From positions 1 to 36,602 of the IMG/VR virus record IMGVR_UViG_3300027969_002404: a DNA stretch of 36,602 nt; one strand, 5' to 3'. Positions 7,075 through 14,672 of this stretch are shown piece by piece (the stretch's first letter is position 1; the number at the start of each line of letters is the position of its first letter). Below the pieces are notes generated by a model, which saw only the letters and a list, made by a program, of their open reading frames with translations, was not told the origin of the DNA and made no database searches. A program made the position numbers and the translations under genes. Origin of the DNA: a virus.

Positions 7075-7800
7075 TTACTCTTCACCGTAAATCTTTAATA
7101 CCTCGGCTACTGCAACGTGGCGTTCTACGTCACATCGCTCAAACTCTACTACCCCAATCATTTTACTCGATGATTTTTTTAGTCTTGCTGTAAAATCTCG
7201 TAGACCGTTTTCTTCGAACCCACGATCATGTTGGTTCAAGTCTCCGGTTACAAATATTCTACTTTCATCTCCAATGCGTGTTAACAGCATTTTCATTTGA
7301 CTTGGTGTAGCATTTTGCATTTCGTCTGCTAGAATGATAGATTTTTTAAATGTTCTCCCCCTCATATAAGCTAAAGGTGCTACTTCGATAACATTTTCCT
7401 CGATCATATTCTCAATGTATTTCGGAGCCCAATATTGTTCAAAAACGTCAAATATAGGTCGAGTCCACGGAGCCATCTTTTCGATTAATGTGCCAGGCAA
7501 AAAGCCATGTTGTTCGTCAACGCTGACTGCTGGTCTTGTAATAATAATCTTTTCAATTCTGCCAGCTTTTAGTTCGCGAATGGCATGCATACATGCTAGT
7601 AGAGTCTTGCCCGTTCCGGCTGGTCCTACAGCAAATACAATGCTTTTTCTTTGATCTTCTAAAAGTGCTAGGTAGTCTTCTTGTCTAAGATTCTTAGGCA
7701 GGATTTCTACGTGTCGACTACGATCCTTGCGGAATTTGTCGATGTGCAGAACAGATGCGTGTTCTTGTGGCTGAACACGTTTTTGTTGTCTTTTCGTCAT
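7075..7800 (-). CDS. phoH: PhoH-family P-loop ATPase
   Basis: 241 residues from the ATG at 7798-7800, which has a perfect GGAGGT (complement at 7807-7812) six bases upstream. An upstream in-frame start would add 18 residues but has no such site. The protein carries a PhoH domain: Walker A GPAGTGKT at 59-66, ITRPAVSVDEQHGFLPG (88-103), Walker B ILADEMQN near 156-163, and TGDLNQHD. PhoH is an ATPase linked to RNA metabolism and induced by phosphate starvation in some bacteria. It is common in large and marine phages; its phage role is unsettled. It is transcribed leftward, convergent with the clamp loader and divergent from the fibre gene. Confidence 0.93.
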   Translation of the reverse strand: MTKRQQKRVQPQEHASVLHIDKFRKDRSRHVEILPKNLRQEDYLALLEDQRKSIVFAVGPAGTGKTLLACMHAIRELKAGRIEKIIITRPAVSVDEQHGFLPGTLIEKMAPWTRPIFDVFEQYWAPKYIENMIEENVIEVAPLAYMRGRTFKKSIILADEMQNATPSQMKMLLTRIGDESRIFVTGDLNQHDRGFEENGLRDFTARLKKSSSKMIGVVEFERCDVERHVAVAEVLKIYGEE

Positions 7801-7859
7801 TCTAATACCTCCAATTTGGATTTGATTAGTTAGACTTGAGGTTTGTTTGTCCACAAAAG

Positions 7860-7913
7860 TATTTAACCTTGATTTGGTTTTTGGCTACGTTATATGTTTA
7901 AAAACGGTAAATA
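7860..7913. promoter_or_regulatory. Divergent pair of TAAATA late-type boxes (phoH / fibre)
   Basis: On the minus strand TAAATA occupies 7865-7860 (context GGTTAAATAC), facing phoH with a leader of roughly 54 bases. On the plus strand TAAATA is at 7908-7913 (context GGTAAATACT), facing the fibre gene at 7933, whose ATG is preceded by an AGGA. The boxes resemble the T4 late -10 element TATAAATA, with no -35 needed. Each box is AT-rich and short, so single-site confidence is moderate; the pattern across the window is stronger. Confidence 0.55.
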
Positions 7914-7932
7914 CTAAAAACAGGAATACTCT

Positions 7933-9054
7933 ATGTCATTGATTACGAAAAGCACATATTTAAGAGGCCCAAAGGGTGATATCGGACTAGCAGGACCACG
8001 TGGCGAACGTGGTATAGCTGGAGCAGTTGGTCCTCAAGGCATACAAGGACCGGATGCAGATCCTCAATATATTAGAGGACAATTATCTGCCACAGGCAAT
8101 ATTACATATAATTCTACTACCGGAGCAATAGGATTTACAAATCCTGGATATGCTACTACAACTTATGTAGATACTGCTATTGCAAATTTAGTAAATGGAG
8201 CTCCTGATTTATTGAACACATTAAATGAATTAGCGTCGGCTATTGGTAATAATGCCGACTTTATAAATTCTGTAGTTATTAAAACTGGTAGTACAATGAC
8301 GGGCGCACTAATACTTAATGCTGATCCAGTTACTAGTTTAGGTGCGGCAACAAAACAATATGTAGATGCAGCCACGTTAGGGATAGCTGTTAATGATTCA
8401 GACGATGTTCCAGAAGGCGATGTTAATTTATACTATACAACTGCTAGATTTGACACTAGATTATCTACAAAAACAACAACCAACTTAACTGAAGGCACAA
8501 ACAAATATTATACAGATGCTCGGGCAAGAACAGCGATTAGTGTAACTGGAAATTTAAATTATAATAGTAGCACCGGTGTAATGAGTTACACTGAGCCCGG
8601 GCGTACTATCGATGATCTAACTGATGTTGATGTGTCGACTAATACTCCGCAAGATGGGCAGACGCTGGTGTGGAGCGCAGTTAACAATCAATGGATACCA
8701 GGAAGAAGTGCTGTTAATATTTCAACATATAATTATGATGCTACTGCGGGTCAGATAATATTTACAGGACAAGGACAAAATCAACAGGCATTATCTTATA
8801 CAGACTATGACCTAGTACAAGTATTTAAAAATGGTGTATTATTAAGAAGAAATATACAATATGCGTTAAATGACAGTGGGTATGTTGATTACGTGGCTAT
8901 GGGAGATAGCATAGAGTTAAATTCTCCGGCTAGTTTAGATGATTGGATATACATCATAGTTACCAATACAACTGGCTCAAATCCAGACTTTACCACAGAT
9001 GGTGGTGCATATGCCGATGTTATGGAACCTGGTTTAGATGGTGGCCCATATTAA
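7933..9054 (+). CDS. Collagen-like phage fibre protein
   Basis: 373 residues. Residues 12-40 are Gly-X-Y collagen repeats (GPKGDIGLAGPRGERGIAG and on). After this come fibre modules: TTTYVDTAIANLVNGAPDLL, MTGALILN with GAATKQYVD, and two YYTxARxDTR repeats (LYYTTARFDTRLS, KYYTDARARTAIS). A C-terminal beta-rich region includes LTDVDVSTNTPQDGQTLVW. Trimeric fibres of this build form host-contact or whisker structures in tailed phages. The same modules recur in the 1146-residue protein at 14673, so the two are modular paralogues. No signal peptide, as expected for a virion protein. Confidence 0.85.
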   Translation: MSLITKSTYLRGPKGDIGLAGPRGERGIAGAVGPQGIQGPDADPQYIRGQLSATGNITYNSTTGAIGFTNPGYATTTYVDTAIANLVNGAPDLLNTLNELASAIGNNADFINSVVIKTGSTMTGALILNADPVTSLGAATKQYVDAATLGIAVNDSDDVPEGDVNLYYTTARFDTRLSTKTTTNLTEGTNKYYTDARARTAISVTGNLNYNSSTGVMSYTEPGRTIDDLTDVDVSTNTPQDGQTLVWSAVNNQWIPGRSAVNISTYNYDATAGQIIFTGQGQNQQALSYTDYDLVQVFKNGVLLRRNIQYALNDSGYVDYVAMGDSIELNSPASLDDWIYIIVTNTTGSNPDFTTDGGAYADVMEPGLDGGPY

Positions 9055-9064
9055 TTTTAAAGCA

Positions 9065-9075
9065 TAAATATTACT
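9065..9075 (+). promoter_or_regulatory. Late-type box placing transcription start on the ATG
   Basis: ATAAATA at 9064-9070, five bases, then ATG at 9076. In T4 the late element spans -13 to -6, so +1 would fall on the A of this ATG. There is no Shine-Dalgarno, suggesting a leaderless late mRNA. Confidence 0.65.
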
Positions 9076-9609
9076 ATGATTGATATCGACACAATATACA
9101 CAACTCTAGACGATGTTTACGGCAGCGAAAACGTACTAGACATTCTCGTTGAATTTGAACGAATCTTTGACCAACTTGACATCTATGTATTCAAGAACTG
9201 GATCAAGGGTGAAATCGTTGAAGGTCCAAAAATTGACCGCTACTGGATTACAGTTACTTTAATGTATCCTTACAAAATGATGCCTGACCCAGCTGGCGCA
9301 GAACGTCTAATGGATCGTGGCTGTAAAGTTTGGTATGGACAGGATACACTTAGCCACGTTGCTAAGATCAAAGGTCCAGAAAGCTACGAACGAGACGAAG
9401 AAGGTAAACTAGAGCCTAAGTTAATTAAAAGTCCAGTATGGACAGTTAAAGTAACTATGCCACGTCACTTTGTCGATGAGATCCAAACTAATAAAGTTGA
9501 AGCAGGTGACCATACTATTGACATGGATGAAGTAACCAGTGCTTATGACGAAAATTTAAATGATGATGAAGTAGCAAAAGGTAATGCCGCAGATGAAACA
9601 CAACAATAA
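9076..9609 (+). CDS. Phage protein of unknown function (177 aa, probably late)
   Basis: 177 residues, soluble. It has an acidic helical opening (MIDIDTIYTTLDDVYG), a middle beta-rich stretch (WIKGEIVEGPKIDRYWITVT, then LMYPYKMMPDPAGAERLMDRG) and a Glu/Asp-rich tail ending ADETQQ. I do not recognise the family. The TAAATA box directly upstream and the position after a fibre gene suggest late expression and perhaps a virion or assembly role. Its end overlaps the start region of the next gene. Confidence 0.75.
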   Translation: MIDIDTIYTTLDDVYGSENVLDILVEFERIFDQLDIYVFKNWIKGEIVEGPKIDRYWITVTLMYPYKMMPDPAGAERLMDRGCKVWYGQDTLSHVAKIKGPESYERDEEGKLEPKLIKSPVWTVKVTMPRHFVDEIQTNKVEAGDHTIDMDEVTSAYDENLNDDEVAKGNAADETQQ

Positions 9610-10141
9610 GCACCTCAGTGAAAGCCTATTCGAAGACGACCTTAAGTGGTTAGTCGACGACAGCATTCTCATTGACATGCACAAGACAAAACTAGGTGCT
9701 AATAAAGATTATATCGTATTGGCTATTATTGTCAATGATAGAACACCTGCTCATGATTTAGCAAGTTTCATCGAAAACTCTGTCTACGATTTTGAAGATG
9801 TAGAAGTAAGTAGTGCCACTGATACAAAAGGTCGTTATTTGATCTATGTTGAATTAAATCGCGATCCTGGTGCATTTAATACTATCAATGGTATTTTAAA
9901 TGACGCTAAAAAATTAACAGGCATCGAAGACTGGAAATTCAAAGGCATGGGAATGAATACATCTGTTCCATTTGATGAAGAAACATTCACAGCAAATATC
10001 ATCACTAACCCCAGTGAATACGATCAACTTCATCCAGAAGTCGAAGAAGAACCTGCACAAGAGCCTAGTCCAGAAGAAGTGGCTCAAGAAGAAGTAAGAG
10101 AATCTATAAAAAATAGATTAAAATTTTTAATGAGTTATTAA
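9593..10141 (+). CDS. Phage protein of unknown function (about 182 aa)
   Basis: The frame is open from an ATG at 9584, but the ATG at 9593 is preferred because an AAAAGG at 9576-9581 lies 11 bases upstream of it and only 2 bases from the earlier ATG. The start is not certain. The protein begins MKHNNKHLSESLFEDDLKWL, has a mixed alpha/beta core (YIVLAIIVNDRTPAHDLASF, GRYLIYVELNRD) and a Pro/Glu-rich acidic tail before a basic end IKNRLKFLMSY. The acidic linker with a terminal basic helix is typical of phage assembly or scaffold-associated proteins, but no family is recognised. It overlaps the gene at 9076 by 17 bases. Confidence 0.72.
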   Translation: MKHNNKHLSESLFEDDLKWLVDDSILIDMHKTKLGANKDYIVLAIIVNDRTPAHDLASFIENSVYDFEDVEVSSATDTKGRYLIYVELNRDPGAFNTINGILNDAKKLTGIEDWKFKGMGMNTSVPFDEETFTANIITNPSEYDQLHPEVEEEPAQEPSPEEVAQEEVRESIKNRLKFLMSY

Positions 10142-10144
10142 TTA

Positions 10145-10369
10145 ATGAGCAAAGAAGAAACAATTAAACTTGAAGGACAAGTTATAGAATGTTTGCCAAA
10201 CGCAACATTTAGAGTTAAGTTAAACAACACACAGACAGTTATTACAGCAGTGATTAGTGGCAAGATTAGAAAACATAATATCAACATTTTAAATCTTGAT
10301 AGAGTGGAAGTAGAAATGAGCCCGTATGATTTAACTAAAGGCAGAATTACCTTTAGATTCAAAGGATAA
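10145..10369 (+). CDS. infA: Translation initiation factor IF-1
   Basis: 74 residues, the full length of bacterial IF-1 (about 72). The sequence tracks the family across its whole OB fold: [20 protein letters not shown], then [40 protein letters not shown]. Key surface residues of the family (the SGKxRK loop and the PYDLxKGRI strand) are conserved. IF-1 binds the 30S A site and tunes start-site selection with IF-2 and IF-3. It sits three bases after the preceding gene and just before the spanins, inside a late-looking gene string. A phage IF-1 could compensate for host loss or alter initiation. Confidence 0.93.
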   Translation: MSKEETIKLEGQVIECLPNATFRVKLNNTQTVITAVISGKIRKHNINILNLDRVEVEMSPYDLTKGRITFRFKG

Positions 10370-10373
10370 ACTT

Positions 10374-10832
10374 ATGTGGATACTTACATGGTTACCAGAT
10401 TGGGTCACACACGCAATATTTTTTGCTGGTGCCGCTGGTATATTTTTAGGATTTGTTTTAACATTCGTTCCGTTTGTTAAACAATACAAAATGGCAATAC
10501 AAATTGCCAGCTTATTTGTTTTTGCACTAGGCGTTTACCTAGAAGGTGCCATGGCAGACAACAACGAATGGCTAGCCAAAGTAAAAGAACTTGAATCAAG
10601 AGTAGCTATTGCCGAAGAGAAAAGCAAAACTGAAAATATAAAAGTTGAAGAAAAGATTGTAGAGAAAACTAGAGTAGTCAAAGAAAAAGGCCGTGACATT
10701 GTTCAATACATTGACCGAGAAGTTGTCAAGAATAATGAAATCATCAAATACGTTGAAAACTGTCCGGTACCAAAAGAAGTACTTAATATTCACAATCAAG
10801 CCGCAACAATGAACAGAGGAGATAAGAAATGA
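10374..10832 (+). CDS. Putative inner-membrane spanin (i-spanin), two membrane segments
   Basis: 152 residues. Two hydrophobic segments lie at about 12-32 (HAIFFAGAAGIFLGFVLTF) and 40-60 (MAIQIASLFVFALGVYLEG). A long charged coiled-coil-like stretch (66-125; repeated EEKIVEKTRVVKEKG and EVVKNNEII patterns) follows, ending with a short Pro/Cys region. An N-terminal anchor plus a periplasmic coiled coil is the build of Rz-type i-spanins, which fuse inner and outer membranes at lysis. Two membrane segments instead of one is unusual. The next gene is a small lipoprotein overlapping by ATGA, the usual partner arrangement. An AAAGGA precedes the start by about 5 bases. Confidence 0.7.
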   Translation: MWILTWLPDWVTHAIFFAGAAGIFLGFVLTFVPFVKQYKMAIQIASLFVFALGVYLEGAMADNNEWLAKVKELESRVAIAEEKSKTENIKVEEKIVEKTRVVKEKGRDIVQYIDREVVKNNEIIKYVENCPVPKEVLNIHNQAATMNRGDKK

Positions 10833-11098
10833 AATACTTAATTTTAAGTTTATCCATTTTACTATCTGCTTGTTCAACAGTAGTACCAGTTAAACAAAAG
10901 TTTCCAGAAGCTCCTGCTAAGTTAATGACCAAATGTCCAAATCTAAAACAAATAGAGGGCGACAAAGTATCAATCACAGACATGCTCAAAGTGGTTGTAG
11001 AAAATTATTCTACATATTATCAATGTGCCGTAGTCACTGATGGTTGGCAAGAATGGTATCAAATCCAAAAAATTATTTTCGACCAAACAAACAAATAA
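10829..11098 (+). CDS. Putative outer-membrane spanin lipoprotein (o-spanin)
   Basis: 89 residues. MKYLILSLSILLSACS is a lipoprotein signal peptide with the lipobox LSAC, the acylated Cys being residue 15. The mature part of about 75 residues begins with a Pro-containing stretch (VVPVKQKFPEAPAKL) as in Rz1-type o-spanins, has further cysteines in KCPN and QCAVV, and ends in an aromatic helix. The ATGA overlap with the coiled-coil membrane protein upstream supports a two-component spanin pair that would act after holin and endolysin. No endolysin is seen in the window. Confidence 0.72.
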   Translation: MKYLILSLSILLSACSTVVPVKQKFPEAPAKLMTKCPNLKQIEGDKVSITDMLKVVVENYSTYYQCAVVTDGWQEWYQIQKIIFDQTNK

Positions 11099-11106
11099 TA
11101 GCAGTG

Positions 11107-11177
11107 AATTAGTGTTTTGGTTTAGTAAATAGTTGACAATAGTGTAACTATTTGTTATACTAGCTGTAACACTAATT
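11107..11177 (+). promoter_or_regulatory. Sigma70 promoter of clpA-like gene with nested inverted repeats and a TAAATA box
   Basis: TTGACA at 11133-11138, 17-base spacer, TATACT at 11156-11161; predicted start near 11168. AAATAGTT (11127-11134) and AACTATTT (11146-11153) form an 8-bp inverted repeat over the -35 and spacer. AATTAGTGTT (11107-11116) and AACACTAATT (11168-11177) form a 10-bp inverted repeat flanking the whole promoter. A TAAATA box lies at 11126-11131. The arrangement resembles an operator-controlled early promoter with a possible late start. Confidence 0.8.
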
Positions 11178-11201
11178 TCTGTGCTATTTAAGGAGTACCG
11201 T

Positions 11202-13403
11202 ATGGAAGAAAATCAACACCACTCAATCAATGAGATATTGGAACAAGCATTTAAACTTGCTTTGCATCGTGAACACGAATATGTTACTTTAGAACATTTA
11301 ACCATTGTACTACTAGAAAAAGAAGAAGTCCGAGAATATTGTCATACAATGGAGGCAGATGCAGATGCTATCATTGATGATCTAACAGAATTCCTAAATG
11401 GACAAGACTACCTAGTAGTCACAGGTTTAACTCGTCCACGCAAAACACAGACATTAGAACGTGCATTTAATCGTGCGTTTACTCAGGCTATCTTTAATGG
11501 TCGTGCAGGCATTGCTCCTCAGGACATGTTATTAAGTATTCTCAGCGAACGTAATAGTCATGCTTGTTACTATTTGGCACAGCATAATGTTACCAAAGAA
11601 GCATTTTTAGAAGTACTTGGTAAAAATAACAAATCGGAAACAAAAATTAAAAATAGTGCTGAAAAAATTCTAAATGAATTCTGTATCAATCTAAATGAAG
11701 AAGCTAAGAATTTAAAAATTGATCCTTTAATTGGACGTAATAAAGAAGTAGAAAAACTTACACAAATTCTTGCTCGACGAAAGAAACGTAATGCTATTCT
11801 AGTTGGCGAACCAGGTGTAGGTAAGACTGCTATTGTAGAAGGTCTTGCTCGTAAGATTTTTGAAAAGTCTGTGCCACATACACTCAAAGACTGTATAATT
11901 TATAGCTTGGATATGGGTGCTATGATGGCAGGTACAAAATATCGCGGCGACTTTGAAGAACGTGTTAAACAAGTTATTGATGTGTTAGAAGCGCGAACAG
12001 ATGCTATTCTATTCATCGACGAAATTCACACAATGGTGGGCGCCGGTGCCGCGGGTAATAGTAATACTGACATGGCTAATTTGTTAAAGCCTGCACTAAC
12101 TCGTGGTAAAGTACAGATCATTGGAAGTACAACCTACGAAGAATATCGCGAATCAATTGAACCCGAACGTGCTCTTGCTCGTCGTTTTACCAAACTAGAT
12201 GTAGTAGAAATGAGCCCCGAAGATTGTAAAAACATGCTTCATTGTATTATGCCAGAATATGAAAAGTATCACGGAATTGATGTAGAAAGCGACGCCATCG
12301 ATGCGGTAGTAGACTTAACTGTTAAACACATGCATGACAAGTTTTTACCAGACAAAGCCATTGATATTTTAGATAGTGCCATGGCCAAAGCCAAAGTCGA
12401 TAGTCGTGAAACTTTAGTAACATTGTTCCATGTCAAAGAAGAAATTAGTATTCAAGCCAAAGTCCCTATGGAACAACTCAACACTCAAATTGAGCCATTG
12501 AATTTAGACTATGAATCACAAATTAAAAAATCTGTGTTTGGTCAAGATTCTGCAATTGAAAAACTACTTGACAATGTTTACATTGCTAAGGCAGGTTTAA
12601 AAGATCTTACTAAACCCATGGGCAGTTATTTGTTTGTCGGACCAACTGGTGTTGGTAAAACAGAACTTGCACAACAACTTGCTAACAGCCTAGGTATGAA
12701 ATTGCTACGCTATGACATGGGCGAGTATATGGAAAGTCACAAGGTTGCTAGTTTGATTGGTGCTCCTCCTGGCTACGTCGGCTATGGTGAAGGCGGCACT
12801 GGCGCTGGTAAACTTATTAATGATCTGGAACAAACCCCCAGTGCTGTATTGTTGCTAGACGAAGTCGAAAAAGCTCACCCAGACGTCCTTAATATCTTGT
12901 TAGGTGTAATGGATAATGGTATGCTGACAAGCAGTAATGGCAAAACTGTTAGCTGTCGTAATCTAATTCTTATTATGACCAGTAACTTAGGTGCCCGTGA
13001 TGGTGAACGTAGTAAGATTGGTTTTAACAATAGTTTAAATAGCACAGCCAGTTTGGAAGCAGTTAACAAACACTTTACTCCAGAGTTTAGAAATCGTTTA
13101 GACGCAGTTATTGAATTCAATAGACTTGCGCCTGAACAAATCACACCTATTGCTATTAAGTTTGTTAATGAACTTAACGATTTGCTGGCAGCTAAAAATA
13201 TTACCCTTACGTTAAATAGTTCAGCGTTAGACAGATTAGTAGCTGAAGGTTTTGATGAAAAGATGGGTGCCCGTCCGATGAAACGTTTAATTGCTGACAA
13301 GATTAAAAAGCCATTGAGTAAACGAATTGTCTTTGAAAATTTAAGTAACTGTGCGTTAACAGTATCACATAACGGCACTGATTATGAACTTATTAATACC
13401 TAA
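11202..13403 (+). CDS. clpA: ClpA-type AAA+ unfoldase with ClpP-docking IGF loop
   Basis: 733 residues from the ATG at 11202, which has AAGGAG at 11190-11195; an upstream in-frame GTG at 11181 would put this site inside the gene. Domain order is that of ClpA (758 in E. coli): Clp N-domain with two repeats (1-140), D1 with Walker A GEPGVGKT (202-209) and Walker B ILFIDE (269-274), then D2 with GPTGVGKT (480-487) and LLLDEVEK (550-557). No ClpB middle coiled coil is present. IGF at 606-608 matches the ClpP-binding IGL/IGF loop, so it should dock host ClpP and direct proteolysis. No ClpP gene is in the window. It has its own decorated promoter. Confidence 0.93.
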   Translation: MEENQHHSINEILEQAFKLALHREHEYVTLEHLTIVLLEKEEVREYCHTMEADADAIIDDLTEFLNGQDYLVVTGLTRPRKTQTLERAFNRAFTQAIFNGRAGIAPQDMLLSILSERNSHACYYLAQHNVTKEAFLEVLGKNNKSETKIKNSAEKILNEFCINLNEEAKNLKIDPLIGRNKEVEKLTQILARRKKRNAILVGEPGVGKTAIVEGLARKIFEKSVPHTLKDCIIYSLDMGAMMAGTKYRGDFEERVKQVIDVLEARTDAILFIDEIHTMVGAGAAGNSNTDMANLLKPALTRGKVQIIGSTTYEEYRESIEPERALARRFTKLDVVEMSPEDCKNMLHCIMPEYEKYHGIDVESDAIDAVVDLTVKHMHDKFLPDKAIDILDSAMAKAKVDSRETLVTLFHVKEEISIQAKVPMEQLNTQIEPLNLDYESQIKKSVFGQDSAIEKLLDNVYIAKAGLKDLTKPMGSYLFVGPTGVGKTELAQQLANSLGMKLLRYDMGEYMESHKVASLIGAPPGYVGYGEGGTGAGKLINDLEQTPSAVLLLDEVEKAHPDVLNILLGVMDNGMLTSSNGKTVSCRNLILIMTSNLGARDGERSKIGFNNSLNSTASLEAVNKHFTPEFRNRLDAVIEFNRLAPEQITPIAIKFVNELNDLLAAKNITLTLNSSALDRLVAEGFDEKMGARPMKRLIADKIKKPLSKRIVFENLSNCALTVSHNGTDYELINT

Positions 13404-14055
13404 ATTTGTCAAACAATTTAGCATCGAAAGGAAGTATTATAAAAAGTACTTCTATAAGATAGTTCTTAAAGTTGACGACAACGTTGTCAAGACCAGCGTT
13501 CCACGAATGTATCATCCTTTTGGCTTTTCGGCCTTGTATGCGGCCCGTCAAAATCTTGTAAAAGAAATTGCCGCGCTACCCATCCAAGATGCTGATTGTA
13601 AAATCCGCAGTGAAAGTCGTTGGGTAAGTGTGTTTACCAACGATCCTGCTTTAATTGAATTATTATTTCAAAATTTAAGCTGTCATATTACTGAATACCA
13701 TAGTCCTGTAAGTGACGCTCATAAATCGATCGTAGATCAAAATAGGCGCATTAGAGTTAGAAAACGACTGTTTGAAAACGAATTCAAATACAAAGTTTAC
13801 TTTAGTCAAGACTGGAAATATCGAGAAAATAAATACATTGATGTTAAAAATTGGTTGTCTGGATTAGAAAATTTAGACGGAACTCGATGGGCTGTTAACA
13901 AAACATTACAGCAACATTTTGGTAATATGCCAGGTTATAAAGGCTATACAGCGGCAATTTACTTAAATGACCCAGAGGATCTTATGATGTGTCAGATTAG
14001 ATTTAACAACGAAATTTATTACATAGAAGAAGCTGTGCTTATTAGCAGTTTATAG
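13384..14055 (+). CDS. Phage protein of unknown function (223 aa)
   Basis: 223 residues, basic and aromatic-rich: KFVKQFSIERKYYKKYFYKI at the start, RIRVRKRLFENEFKYKVYFS in the middle, and a C-terminal part with GYTAAIYLNDPEDLMMCQI. No signal peptide, membrane segment or catalytic motif is recognised. The start overlaps the end of clpA by 20 bases without an obvious Shine-Dalgarno, so it is probably co-translated. A strong terminator follows 20 bases after its stop, so clpA and this gene form a two-gene unit. It might be a ClpA partner or adaptor, but that is only from position. Confidence 0.72.
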   Translation: MNLLIPKFVKQFSIERKYYKKYFYKIVLKVDDNVVKTSVPRMYHPFGFSALYAARQNLVKEIAALPIQDADCKIRSESRWVSVFTNDPALIELLFQNLSCHITEYHSPVSDAHKSIVDQNRRIRVRKRLFENEFKYKVYFSQDWKYRENKYIDVKNWLSGLENLDGTRWAVNKTLQQHFGNMPGYKGYTAAIYLNDPEDLMMCQIRFNNEIYYIEEAVLISSL

Positions 14056-14074
14056 TAAATTTTGCTTAAACCCC

Positions 14075-14107
14075 AAAAGGTGTAATTTCGGTTACACCTT
14101 TTCTTTT
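14075..14107 (+). terminator. Rho-independent terminator after the clpA unit
   Basis: AAAAGGTGTAA (14075-14085) pairs perfectly with TTACACCTTTT (14092-14102) around a 6-base loop containing TTCG, followed by CTTTT. The A-tract on the left makes it bidirectional in form. It separates the clpA operon from the late fibre operon. Confidence 0.88.
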
Positions 14108-14110
14108 GGC

Positions 14111-14116
14111 TAAATA
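14111..14116 (+). promoter_or_regulatory. Late-type box starting the tail-fibre operon
   Basis: GGCTAAATACA immediately follows the terminator. The predicted start, near 14122, leaves a short leader with CGGAG at 14124-14128, seven bases before the ATG at 14135. Confidence 0.65.
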
Positions 14117-14134
14117 CACATAACGGAGAATAAA

Positions 14135-14308
14135 ATGGCAAAGATCCAAGAAGAACTAATTGTTATTAAACTTAGCAAACTACACAAAGATAGTCAACAT
14201 CAAACTTCTAACCTAGCAGGCGACGAAGTTATCAGCGGATTAGAAGCAGTTGTGCAAGAATTGGTAGGTTCTGATGTAATTGTAGAGGTTATACAAGACA
14301 ATGAATAA
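14135..14308 (+). CDS. Small phage protein at the head of the fibre operon (57 aa)
   Basis: A 57-codon frame with a CGGAG Shine-Dalgarno at 14124-14128 and a TAAATA box just upstream. It starts MAKIQEELIVIKLSKLHKDS and ends VIVEVIQDNE; the pattern is strand-helix-strand, with an acidic C-terminus. It overlaps the next gene by 8 bases, which supports real translation. No family is recognised. It may be a small structural or chaperone protein for the fibres that follow. Confidence 0.72.
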   Translation: MAKIQEELIVIKLSKLHKDSQHQTSNLAGDEVISGLEAVVQELVGSDVIVEVIQDNE

Positions 14309-14669
14309 TACTACAGTAGCAACATTAATGCTGGGTGATACAGAAGATGATCAACTCAGCGATGCAATTCGCGGGGATGGATATTATGGTTATCGTGATG
14401 GTAGTCAAACATTAGCAGTTACATTTAATAATTTTATTGGTAGAATTCAAGTTGAAGCAACTCTAGAACTCCACCCAACTGAGCGAGATTGGTTCCCGGT
14501 TTGGATGAATAGAGCAACACCATACAAACAATATGGCACAGCTACAAACGGCACTGAAAGTTTCAGTCTCCGTGGAAACTTTGTTTTAATACGTTTTAGA
14601 AAAATGCGTAGTTATTTGAGCGACACGTCATCAGTAGGTGATATTACTAAAGTAATGTTGAGTATTTAA
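14301..14669 (+). CDS. Unknown, probably structural protein (122 aa)
   Basis: 122 residues, beta-rich: TVATLMLGDTEDDQLSDAIR, GYYGYRDGSQTLAVTFNNF, RIQVEATLELHPTERDWFPV and ESFSLRGNFVLIRFRKMRSY. The composition and short strands suit a virion jelly-roll or fibre-head domain. No catalytic motif is present. It overlaps the preceding small gene by 8 bases and lies three bases before the large fibre gene, so the three are likely co-expressed and may be assembled together. Confidence 0.72.
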   Translation: MNNTTVATLMLGDTEDDQLSDAIRGDGYYGYRDGSQTLAVTFNNFIGRIQVEATLELHPTERDWFPVWMNRATPYKQYGTATNGTESFSLRGNFVLIRFRKMRSYLSDTSSVGDITKVMLSI

Positions 14670-14672
14670 AAT

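Noticed and set aside
12875-13378. A 167-codon minus-strand frame opposite clpA
   Set aside because: It lies entirely opposite the conserved D2 module of the ClpA-type protein and shows no family features or ribosome binding site.
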